From NCBI GenBank assembly GCA_029962745.1, contig CM057157.1:30234719-30298718 (forward strand): 64,000 bases of DNA. Direction: 5' to 3'. The position numbers and the translations under genes were made by a program. The DNA is from Echinometra lucunter. Lineage: Eukaryota; Echinodermata; Echinoidea; Camarodonta; Echinometridae. The notes beneath the pieces are model-generated. The model made no database searches. It worked only from the letters and a program-made list of their open reading frames with translations, and was not told the DNA's origin. Below are positions 1 through 11,018 of the stretch, piece after piece (position 1 is the stretch's first letter; each line of letters starts with the position of its first letter).

Positions 1-407
1 GTTTTTTAAAAAGTCGTGTTGCCAAGGAAACCCCCAAATGTGGTAAGATTTCAGGATATTTTTGACCCCTCAGCTGTGACCCAGTTTCAACTGGGTACCC
101 ACTTTGACGTCAAAATGACGTCAAAGTGGGTACCTTGTCGCGCACTTCTAGCAAAATGCGCGCAAGGTATAATACATGTTGTACAGTCTAGCGCGTAGCA
201 CAACTGCAATGCGCGAAGCTGGGTACCCACTTTTACGTCATACCTCATACTCAATTTTTGGGGGTCAGCTCATAACTTTTCATCAGAAAATTAGCCAAAA
301 TGCATTGATTTCGATTGAAAATCATCATATTTTAAATATCATTCTTCTTAGAATTCTATTCTCGATCATATATCAAAATTTTGTTTACCATTGTGTAATC
401 ACTTTAA
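1..407. mobile_element. TTAA-flanked MITE, left end outside window
   Basis: About 400 bp closely resembling the complete copy at 30035-30499. Both contain the same block around a GGGTACCC core and both finish with CATTGTGTAATCACTTTAAG. The complete copy has imperfect inverted ends beginning TTAAAG, which fits a piggyBac-like non-autonomous element with a TTAA target. Here the left end is cut off by the window and the right end interrupts a transposon-derived reading frame. The superfamily is inferred; the repeat relationship is seen directly. Confidence 0.6.
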
Positions 408-1248
408 GCTGTTCTTCTTGAAGGTCATTGTCGTCGCCATTTACAGTTTTAGCTTGCAGTTTTTCTAGTATCACTGTATATTTGTCTTCGGACTGATCTT
501 GCATTGTAATGACTCCCGACAGCATTTTGGTGAATTTTACAATAGCAACTTCCATAGTGTCAAGCCGCGATTCCATTCGTTGAAGAGAGCCCTCTATAGT
601 TGAGTGATGCTGGTTCGAGGCCGCCGTCCCATCGTCGTCGTGTGACTCAGTGGTTCCTTCATCGACACAGTTGACCGGGTTTTGGGTGGTATGGGCACTG
701 ACGTCACCTCTCAATTCATTGATGCCTTCTCCTCCGGTGCTTGCCTCAAGGTTTGATGTTGGGAGTGTCTGAGGAGATGGGTGTAGTGAGTGGGCATCAT
801 TGGATTCTTCCTCCTCAAAATGGGTGTCTTTGTCCATCAGGTCATCTGAAGAAAAATCTGATTTTGAAGTCATTTCATCTCCGTCCGGCTTTTGGGGGGT
901 TGGGAGTTCTACGTCAGCTTCTCCAGTCAGCTGGTTAACCTTCATCTTACACGGCTGGAAATGGTCCTGGCACCATTTCTCAAATGTTTTCCCCTGGATT
1001 AGGATTTTTCCTGTAGTTACATACACTACTACTCTATAATCTGTCTCATTAGAGTGATCTCCTTTTACAACGAACTCTGCCTTTGTGTTGTCATTATCCT
1101 TCCACTCTGTATGGGTATTATCCTCACTATCCAGACTCTCCTTAATTGCTATAATCCAGGCATGGATTCTATCATGTGAGGTGGTGAAGCATGTACAACT
1201 GGCTTTATCCTTATACAGTGTGGGTATTATCTCTTCAAAGGGTATCAC
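385..1248 (-). pseudogene. Decayed transposon-type ORF, coiled-coil and acidic
   Basis: An open frame of about 287 codons on the minus strand. It has no ATG at its apparent start (GTG), and the frame stays open upstream through about 1310, so the true 5' end is missing. The N-terminal third contains a TTGKILIQGK motif of the kind I associate with first ORFs of repetitive elements in marine invertebrates. The middle is acidic and rich in Ser, Thr and Asn. The C-terminal 60 residues look like a heptad coiled coil. The last few codons and the stop are supplied by the MITE inserted at about 407, so the native C terminus is lost. I see no catalytic domain. The transposon origin is an inference from composition and context. 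Confidence 0.4.
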
Positions 1249-1844
1249 TTTGCCAGAGGTTGTCTTTTGTTTGTCTTTGTAGGGTCCATGTACAGGGTAT
1301 CGCTGAGCTATATATATATATATATACGTATATTCGCTGAGCTATACTATCACAGGATATAGCGTTCATGCTTCTTTATGTAATACACAATATGCAGTAT
1401 GTAATCATATATGGTTTTATGTTATAAGGTTATGTTCGTTGCTAATTTCAGTTCTGCTTTACTATCAGCGTCCAGTATATACTTCTATCGCACTATAATA
1501 TGAGTGATGTGATATAGAACATAGTTCAATACACGTATATTCGGAGAGTTATTGTAGAATCGTCACGATCGACGTACGTATATCGGACTAACGAATTTGA
1601 AGAATATTCAAAAGCAGTAGTTACCATAATGATTCACCTTCAAAAATATGGGTTTCCTAAAAGCAGAGCTCACCATGTATGCATGATGCAGTCCTTGGTC
1701 CGGGCCTTGGTCGTTCTTTCTGGCACCCAAAATATAGTTCACTCAGTATCGTGAAAAAATCATGGTCAAATTCCCAAAAAATAACATGCTCGCACACCCA
1801 ATGATGTGCCGCAGAAAGTATAAGAATTCATTTCATACTCATCT

Positions 1845-2071
1845 ATGGCCGTACGCAGCAGGGGGAAGGGGAGATTTTGAAAACAGAAATTTTGAAAACT
1901 GACATATTTTTACTTAAATTTTTCTCAAAATCTACCAAATCCTTCAATTCCAATTTATACTAAAGTATCCTCGTGACCAGCTCGGTTGCTTCGATCTCTC
2001 GCTGTCAAGTTTTTTCTAAACTTTTTACATGTCTTGCCCCTCCCCCCTGAAAAATTTCTGCATACGGCCAT
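1845..2071. mobile_element. Short inverted-repeat element with C-rich arm
   Basis: Begins ATGGCCGTACGCAG and ends with the near-complement GCATACGGCCAT. Related sequence, including the phrase about 30 bp before the right end, recurs at 15995-16268. It is a non-autonomous element of about 230 bp; class unknown. Confidence 0.5.
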
Positions 2072-3848
2072 CTCATTTTTTGCCCTCAGCCAAGTGAAAA
2101 ATTTCTTGCTTTGATGACATGTACAGAAATATCAAGTGTTTTCAGTGTGATTGAAATCCAAGTAGTATACTTGAAAATGAATAATGACTTTCTTGCTATG
2201 ATAGGGTGTTGGTCAAGCTTTCACTGATATGTTACTCACATTCATCTTTTATATGTTAATCACATTCATCTTTTATTTCAAGGTGGAAGCCGATATGTTG
2301 TATTAAAGTGCTATGAACACTAATACAATTAGATCGTTTATCCTCAGTAATTGACTTAGAAAGCAGCAGTTTGTCATTAGTTGCTACTGGTCAGTATGTG
2401 ACCAGTATCCAAGCTGATTTTCATAAACATTGCCAAAACTAGGTACTGCACTCATGGATGGAAATCTGTCTTGAAAGGTGAGGGGGAAGCATAAGAAATT
2501 CCAGCAGGTGTCTCCTTGTATCTGAAACTTTCACTGGAAAGCAGAAAAAATATTAAAGATCAGCCCCCCCCCAAAAAAAAAAAATGGTCGGGGGAGGGAG
2601 CTACATTTGATAAAATGCCTCCACCTTCCAAATTGTGGGAACACGATTGTAAGGACATGCCCCCCCCCCCCTTTGGACTTCTGCCTTAATGCAAAGGCTG
2701 AAGATTCTCCATTCCCCCTTTATTATTATCTCTTTTTTTGGGGGGGGGGGTGGTTAATAGAACATGCATTTGATTAGAGACATTGAATTAGATTTAGCAT
2801 TTTAAGAATTTCACTAGAATAAATGATTCTCTCATACGTGAAAAAAAAAAAAAACCCTCCTAGTTTGAAAGTTTGTTATACTTCAAGAATGCTTTGTGGA
2901 GAGGGGTGTGTCTTTCAACACATATTTAGGATTGGGGAGGGGGACATTTAACGCAAGTGTTAGGTCCAGAAAATTGGAAATTGGCAGAATGAGAGAGAGA
3001 GAGAGAAACAGAGAGAGAAAGAGAAAAATGTAATTACCACTTTCTTTTTTTTCTCGTCATCGTGGATAACTCTCCATTCATTTTGTGCATAAATTTTCAA
3101 CAACAAAAAAATTGATTCATATGAAATTCAAGTCAGAAATCCAATTAAATCTTTCCAAAATGCTTGCAGAATTGATGTAGCCATGTCATACTCAAACAAT
3201 AAATCAAACGAATTAACTTTCACTGTTTATTCTACTTGTTCTTCTTCATTCACTGGAAGCACACTGATGTCTGGGTTGCATTCTCCTTTAAGTATGAAGT
3301 GGCTGAGAGGAAGAGCTTCCAAGGCAGCATCGATTCAAGAGTAGGACACACCCACTTGGAGAGAAATCTTAGATAGAAAAGTAAAGGCAAACCCTTGGTT
3401 TAAATAAACCTCAATAACAGAGGTGGAAAGGTTTTTGAAAGGTCCAAAATGTATTCATGGTATTCACCCTAACTGTACCAAACACTCGTTATCATAGGAT
3501 CGTGTTCGTGTACCATGTCATGATGCCTTACCCTCATAGATCAAAACAGTACAACATCATTCTCTGGATGAAACGGTGGAGATGATTCGAGAGAAACTGG
3601 GGGGAAAAAGATGGAAAGTACGCCCTATGTCTGTCAGCTTTTTTGTGGTAAACAGGGAATGCACATGACAAAGTTGTCTTTCTTTGCTTTCAAAGAGGCT
3701 CAAAGTCACATAAACATCATCGATCTACGGCAAGGGGTTCTGGGTCTGATTCGTGGTATGAATCCACCACCCATGGGAGAGCGGGAGTTAACCGATAGAC
3801 AAACCAATAATCAGTTACGCCAACTGATCAGCTAATACCCTGCACACC

Positions 3849-3995
3849 TGGCCCGTTTCATAAAACTTCTTATCAGTAACAACTGCCACATTTCTATGAC
3901 AAATTTGCCCTCAACTAATCAGATGCAAGGATTTCAGTAGCTTATAACAGTTATTGCAACTTGGTATTGCTAACAAGTTTTATGAAACGGGGTCC
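3849..3995. mobile_element. MITE with GTTTCATAAAACTT inverted ends
   Basis: Left end GGCCCGTTTCATAAAACTT and right end AAGTTTTATGAAACGGGG are inverted copies. The same ends recur at 29247-29388 and 55330-55488, so this is a dispersed family of about 150 bp elements. Confidence 0.6.
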
Positions 3996-4080
3996 TGGTT
4001 GGTTTCTGAATACATGTAAATCACCGGGAAACACTGTCCTACTTTGACAAAAATGAAGCAAGTGACATATCAACCAAATA

Positions 4081-4180
4081 AGTCCGAAAAAAAAAAAACG
4101 AACCCTATTTCATCTTCGGATTAATGAACCTTCGGAACAACGAACCTTTTATCGTTTTCGGATTGACGAACCTTATTTCG
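4081..4180. repeat. Partial copy of the TTCGGATTAACGAACC foldback family
   Basis: Several degenerate units of CGGATTAACGAACCTT type in one orientation only. Complete inverted versions occur at 44761-45206 and 48071-48378. This copy has one arm and no recognisable ends. Confidence 0.55.
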
Positions 4181-5447
4181 CGGTGTTTCAAGTACATTTT
4201 CAGCCATTTTTAAAAATCCTATTTGGCACAAAACGGGTACAAATTGGCCTTTACAAAACACCCCTAATTTTCGCATTTAAAGTACACTTTTTGCAAACAA
4301 GGACCAGAAAAATTAAAAACACCTTTTTTTCAATTTCGAGTAGAGGTCTACAAGCTCAAAAACATCTTTTTTTCCAATTTCGAATACAAGCTCATGAAAA
4401 CAACCCTTTTTTCATGCTCAAAAAAGACGCCCTTTTACGCGAAATTTCGAAACAATCATGCGTACACAAAGTCAATACAGAGTGACAACACCGGGCGACC
4501 ACCCCACCCCCCCCCCCCTTCAATTCAAAATATTCTATCGATCTCTATATTACGCGCCTTCCTTAGTCGATCCTTCATGTTTGAACCCGCATCTTTTCCC
4601 TTCTCGGGCGCTTTGCTCTCTCTCCGAGGATCATGCATGCCACACACAAATCCAAATCGTCACCCATGGTGAAAACACTCATATGGTACAAGCATGTACC
4701 TTTTTTATGGTAATTTGATGGTAATTTGATGGTGTACAAATTACCCTGTTATACCGACAAATTACCATCAAATTACTATGGGTATACATGTACCTTTATA
4801 AAAAATTATTTTTACAAGGGGCTAGCTCTGCTTTTCATCTCTGTATAAAATAAAATAGTTATGAAGACTTCATAACTATTTGATTTTATATTTATATCAA
4901 ATTCCATATTGGACAGTTTTCAGTCAGTCAATCAATACAATGAAATGTCTTTTCTTTCGTTCATATCTGTAGGGGTGGGCATGGGGGTGGGAGGAACCCC
5001 ATATCCAAATACGACACGGCATGCAGAAGGATTTCCCTTTTTGGGGTTCACCTTATCTATTTCATCTATGTTCCGGATCTATGTCCGCCGGACCGGGCGT
5101 TCTTTATGTCGGACCAGAGAAAATACTCCTTGATCGGACTAAGAAAAATTGAATATCTAGAAAAAAAAAAGGGAATTTTCGAACAAATTAAAGAATAATA
5201 GAAAGGAGATGTCAGACAAACTGGAGTTCATAGAACGGCATGTACAGGGAAGAAAGGCACGCCCACAGAATAGCCAACAACATAATAGATATTGATTTTA
5301 TTCGCGATCCAGCCGTTTGCTTGGTGTTTTGAATGAGTCACTGAGTGTGTGCTGTGTGGATCCTCCGAAAACGAGAAACTTTGAAAAGAATATCAAACAC
5401 CTGTTCCGCATGCACGCAGTGCTAAACTTTGTGTTCGTTCTCGGTAT

Positions 5448-5512
5448 ACACACATTTACAGTATGCGTACACACATTTACAGTATGCGTACACACATTTA
5501 CAGTATGCGTTG
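5448..5512 (+). repeat. 21-bp minisatellite, three copies, upstream of receptor start
   Basis: Three virtually perfect direct copies of a 21-bp unit (TACACACATTTACAGTATGCG) followed by a degenerate fourth. They end about 100 bp before the start codon of the receptor gene and so lie in its 5' UTR or core promoter. Confidence 0.8.
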
Positions 5513-5613
5513 ACACATTTGTATCTGTCTTGTTTACGGTATTGAACCTACTGCGGATTCTGTTAGGGATTAATGGAATAAATATGATATGTTTATGACT
5601 CTGATGCGACCAG

Positions 5614-5719
5614 ATGATGGCAGTTTTAGGAAGAGGACGGCGGATATTTGGACTGCTTTGGATGGTTTGGATTCCATCGCTCATCCATTCTCAGAACTCA
5701 ACAACACAAGTTATAACAG
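5614..5719 (+). CDS. Receptor pseudokinase exon 1: signal peptide
   Basis: Encodes residues 1-35: a basic n-region (GRGRR), a hydrophobic core (IFGLLWMVWIPSLI) and a likely cleavage site after HS. An upstream in-frame ATG at 5584 ends at a stop, which fixes the start at 5614 (or the adjacent second ATG). Donor AG|GTAAAT, phase 1, matches exon 2. Confidence 0.8.
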
Positions 5720-6655
5720 GTAAATTGTGGTGCAATTAATTCTGCAGAGTATGTTAGACCATGTAGACATGTTTTGGAGGACGTGAAGAAACAAGTTGTT
5801 GATGATCGGTAGTGGTGTGGCGCGAGGTACGACATAAAGGGGAGGGGAGGGTTGATAAAACCCCCTAAAACTGAATAATTTCACAAAGTAAGCCTATGAT
5901 CAAAAACCATTGCATGTATAACATTCAACTGTTCAAGCATGTCAAGCACTTTGTTGTGGGGGTACGTACATACATGTATTGGTATTCAAAATACACGTAT
6001 TTGACGTCCTGTAGGCCTACCATACTAAAGACTCGCTACATATTCACTATGAATCGGTGAACTACGAAAGTTTAGTAACTTTTTAAACTGAATGTGCAGC
6101 CCTTATTGCGCGCAGGGAGAAATTTTTACATTGTATTTTTGGGGTAGCTGTTATTTAATTTTGACTTGAGCATGAAAGGGTAAGTTTAGCAGCGACAGGA
6201 TAAAACGAAGAAGAAGAAGAAGAAAGAAGGAGAAGAAGAAGAAAGAAGAAGAAGAAGAAGAAGAAAAAGAAGAAGAAGAAGAAGAGGAAAGAAGGAGAAA
6301 GAAGGAGAGATGGAGGAGATGGAGAAGGAAGAGAAGAAGAAGGAGTAGGCCGGGGGGGGGGGGGGGTCACTGTCATTACAAAGTGGACACCATGCTCGTA
6401 CTCAAAAGTGCGTGAAAAGCGTTGTTTTTCACAGACGGACGATGTACGCGCGTGAAAAGGGTATCAAAATTGCAAAAATCAGGAAGAAAGGGTATACTTT
6501 TACAACAGCTTGGTTTGAAAAGACTTGTTTAGGGTTGGGAAAACATGACAAAATACTTGTTTAGGGTATTCTGAGATGGAAGGATTATTACTTGTTTAGG
6601 GTCCATTTTGGATGTCCATGTATGAGCATGGTGTCCACCTTATAATGACAGTCCA

Positions 6656-6689
<34 letters not shown>

Positions 6690-9600
6690 GGGGAGGAGGA
6701 GGAAGAAGAAGAGGAATGGAAAGGCTACAATTAGTGAGGGCTCAGAGTCAGCATGGGGAGGGGGGTATTAACATACAGTGTGTATTTGCAAAGAAAAATA
6801 GATTGACATTTATTTACCAATGCATGTAGCTTTATACTCTATCAGAATATTACAGTATATCAAATGTAAATGCACTAAAAATCAATTTTAAAAGAGCTAA
6901 GAATATAGATGAACTAGAATGAAGTTATTTTAAAATGCAGGATTTATAGGTGCTGGCCTATTGTGATATTGCATTGCCTGTAATCAGTGGCTTTTCTTTC
7001 TTATATGTATCAGTATGATGTACATGTATATGTATACAGTGTATGGTTCTGTTAGCAAAATGGCAAAATATCCCTAGCCTCTGTCATTGCAAGGGTATAA
7101 TGTAAAATAGCTTTATTTTTAATAAACTTTCCATCCTGAATCTCCCATCAGGAACCAAAACATTCAACAGGCACCCCAGAATTTCCAATATAAAACTCAC
7201 CCCTTCCCAGTATCATCAGTAATTGTACTGACCTACATTGTATCGCACAAGAGCGTTTTTGGAAATGGGGGGGGGGGGGGGGCTGACCATGTGAACATGC
7301 ATAATCATTGCCACGTTATTGTATTAAGGCCAATGTGTCTACCAAAGAAAGTGGGGGGGGGGGGACTGAAGCCCCCCAGCCCCCTAGCTCCGTGGCCCCT
7401 GTCATATACTGTCTACTTACATGTAGGTGTGTTAACATGAATATTAGTTGGTATTGATGTATTATGTTTTATTTCTTTATGTACAGTGCATGGAGAATTG
7501 TATACTTATTATGCATATTGTATTATTGTTATCATTATCATTATCATTATTATTACTATCGTTCTTCTTTGCCTTCTTCTTCTCATTATCATCATTTGTA
7601 TTATCATCATTATCAAGCAATACATGAGGAATTACATGTACCTTAATTGATTTCAGTTTCTTATGATTTTAAGGTAATTACACAGTAACATGCCAAATGT
7701 TTACAATCTACAATGTAAGCTCTTATTAAAGCCATTTTGAAGATCTTATTTGCTCTTACCCACTTTCCAAATATTTATGGAGTAAACAATACATGTATTC
7801 CAGTCCTGTAGCCAGGCAGCAGCAAAGCATTGAGCTGCATACTATGCCATTAGGAATATTATCTTCCCGAATTCCTGTGACAAAAGATCCTTCCTTTACT
7901 TGTAGTAATGTTCCATTCTTTGTAATATGTTTAACAATGATTCTGTGTGAAAAGAGCATAGGGATTTTAGGTTAATTATTATGGTCTACATAAATGGCAT
8001 GATTGTTATTACCATACTCAACAGTTTGCATGACTGTTAATTCATGCAAACCCTAACATTGATTGACAGATTGAAAAATGAAAATTGGCATAGAGTCCTG
8101 AATTATAATACAGTCAAACCTGCTTTAGCGACCACCTGTCTATAACAATTACCTGTCTGCAAAGGCCATATTTTCTGTTTCCCTTGATTGCGGGTTCTCA
8201 TTGGAGTATGCACTGAAGGGAACCTGTCCATAAAGACCACCTGCTTATAAAGACCACTTTTCTTGTCTCCTGTGGGTGGTCTTTATAGACAGGTTTCACT
8301 GTACTAGATTCTTATTATTTCTATAGGTTTGTTATGGTATACCATTAAAAATTTGTAAGATATGCCAAACATACACCCTGTACTTCATAATTACTAGAGA
8401 ATGAAGTCTGTTGATGTAGACTATTTACTGGTCTGACACTTTCTATGCCATCTGTTACAAGATCAATATTTCACTAATTGATCACAAAGTATATCCAGAG
8501 TTGCTTTAACATTCCAAATATCCATCAAGTTGTGTACTGTGTGTGTGTGTGGCCCGAGTGAAATGTCACTTAAAGGGAAAGTCCACCCCAGAAGTTTCAC
8601 TGTTTCAATGAAAGGAGATGAATTTGAACAGAATTTTTTAAAAGAAATGGGCAAAATCGGTCAAAGAATAAGAAAATCACACTCATTTACATCCTCTAGT
8701 AAAGTACTCGCGGCTCTGCAAATTGGCAGCACTGATGACATCGTATGTAAGCAGCTCTCCATTCTCTTTGTACATGAAATTTCACATTTTCTCAATTTTC
8801 TTGGAAGTAACAGATTTTCTCACCCCATAGTCAAAGTATGTTATGTAAAAAGCAATTCTTCTGAATATACATTGACTATGGGGGTTAGAAAATGTGTAAC
8901 TTTCAAGAAAATTGAGAAAATGTGAAATTTCATGTACAAAGTGAATGGAGAGCTGCTCGCATATGATGTCATTAGTGTTGCCAATTTGCAGAACCATGAG
9001 TAATTTACTAGAGGATGTAAATGAGTGTGATTTTCTTATTCTTTGACCAATTTTGCTCATTTCTTTTTAAAAATGTTGTTCAAATTTATCTCCTTTTATT
9101 TAAGCAGTTAAACTTCTGGGGTGGATGTTGCCTTTAACCTGTTGGGTAAAGTTTGATTTGTGTAATTTCAAGTCTCCATAGATTTCGACGATTTCGTCCA
9201 GTGTTATCTTGGGCTTAGCATTCATGTGGTTCTTGTATGCATTTGCAAAATACTGATCATGGTGTTTTTTAGGTACATTCTTTGAAAAAAAATTGCATGA
9301 AGTAGCTTTTGAAACAGCTACTTCATGTACTCTTTTTTTTTTAAATCAAACCATTTAAATGAACAGTTGTCTTTGACCTAACTTAAAAATGGGAAATATC
9401 CATAAAGAGAACTTTGAAAAACTATCTTATCTTTTAAGAGATTTGCTGGTAAACAAAAAACAACAGACACACAAAACATTTACTGGCAAACAAATCACTT
9501 TTACCATTGTAAATCCCAAAGATTTCCTATGAATTAGTAAACATTATGGGTTTTCAAGTATTATTGATATTAGATGATAAAATAGCAATAAACTTGAACC

Positions 9601-10121
9601 AGTGAAATTCTTGACCCACCTTCAGAACATGCAAAGCATTCATTGCTTTCATTTTTCATCTTTATTGAAGTGCTGATGGAAATGTTAAGGGTTATTGGTA
9701 TTGACTTTGTTTTCAAGAATGGCCTATCTGAAGTAGGTTCATAAACAATCTTATCTTGAGTAGGAAGCTAGATTTGGGCTACAATTATATGCTGGTACTG
9801 TTCTCACAATTGCTGGTATGAAATTGTACCAGGTTGGACCAACTGATCTTTATTAGTTGGTAAGACATTATTCAAGATTTTCTGTCATACCAGTAACTAA
9901 TACTACCAGCAAGCTACAGCAAACAGGTATTAAGGAGAAGGATTTTGGATCATTTTCTGTTATTGTTATTATTGTTATCATTACATGTATTATTGTCATT
10001 ATTAATGTTATTGTTGTTGTTATTATTATTAATATTATCATTATTATCATTATTATTATTATCATTATTATTATTATTATTATTATTATCATTATTATTA
10101 TTATTATTATTATCATTATTA

Positions 10122-10158
<37 letters not shown>

Positions 10159-10986
10159 CATTATTATTGTTATTATTATTATTATTATTATTATGCCTCC
10201 GCCCACTGTAGGTGGTTGCCGGAGGCATTATGTTTTCGGGTCGTCCGTCCGTCCGTCCGTCCCGTTTTCGTTCTCGCGATAACTTAAGAACCGTTTGACG
10301 GATCAACTTCAAACTTGGCTCGTGTACATTTATGCATATGGGAGGGACAATGATCTGATTAGATTTTGGAGTCTCAAGGTCAAAGGTCAAGGTCATAGAG
10401 CTAATAAAACACATAAAAATGGCTCATTCTCGCGATAACTTAAAAACCGTTTGACAGATCAACCTCAAACTTGGCATAGGTATGCATATGGGAGGGACAA
10501 TGATCTGATTAGATTTTGGGGTCACAAGGTCAAAGGTCAAGGTCATAGAGCTAATAAAACACATAAAAATGGCTCATTCTCGCGATAACTTAAGAACCAT
10601 TTGACCTATCAACCCCAAACTTGGCACAGGTATGCATATGGGAGGGACAATGATCTGATTAGATTTTGGGGTCAAAGGTCAAAGGTCATAGAGGTCATTA
10701 TGTACATAGAAATGGTTCGTTCTTGTGATAACTCAGTAACCATTTGACGGGTCAACAAACTTGGCTCATCTATGCATATGGAAATGGCAATGCTTTCATT
10801 AGATTTGGGGGTCACAAGGTCAAAGGTCAAGGTCAAAGATGTCATTGTATAAATGAAAATAAATCAACATGAAGTGCCATTTATTTCTGATTTGGTAATG
10901 GCGGAGGCATAAAGTTCGACCACGCGTGGTCGAAGATTCATCTAGTTATTATTATTATTATTGTTATTACTATTATTATTAATAAT

Positions 10987-11018
<32 letters not shown>

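Larger units (their letters stand above)
1249..5613. other. Non-coding DNA upstream of the receptor gene
   Basis: No exon recognised. Contents seen: a TA microsatellite near 1310-1325, a MITE at 1845-2071, poly-C, poly-A and poly-G runs at 2562-2585, 2660-2672 and 2738-2752, a GA tract near 2993-3025, a MITE at 3849-3995, an arm of the TTCGGATTAACGAACC repeat family at 4081-4180, a hairpin at about 4690-4800, a short palindrome at about 4850-4888 and a 21-bp minisatellite at 5448-5512. The promoter of the receptor gene should lie at the right end, but I see no convincing TATA box. Confidence 0.5.

Noticed and set aside
4183..4485. 100-codon frame rich in Phe and Lys
   Set aside because: Overlaps a degenerate repeat block of CAAGCTCAAAAACA-type phrases, lacks splice or domain evidence and has no recognisable family.
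8530..9060. Two similar frames (about 130 and 92 codons) containing GKIGQRIRKSHSFTSSS on opposite strands
   Set aside because: They are the two arms of one palindromic MITE; the same peptide appears again in the copy at 17885-18297.
9857..10414. Poly-Ile, poly-Leu and poly-Asn frames
   Set aside because: Produced entirely by the ATT/ATC microsatellite.
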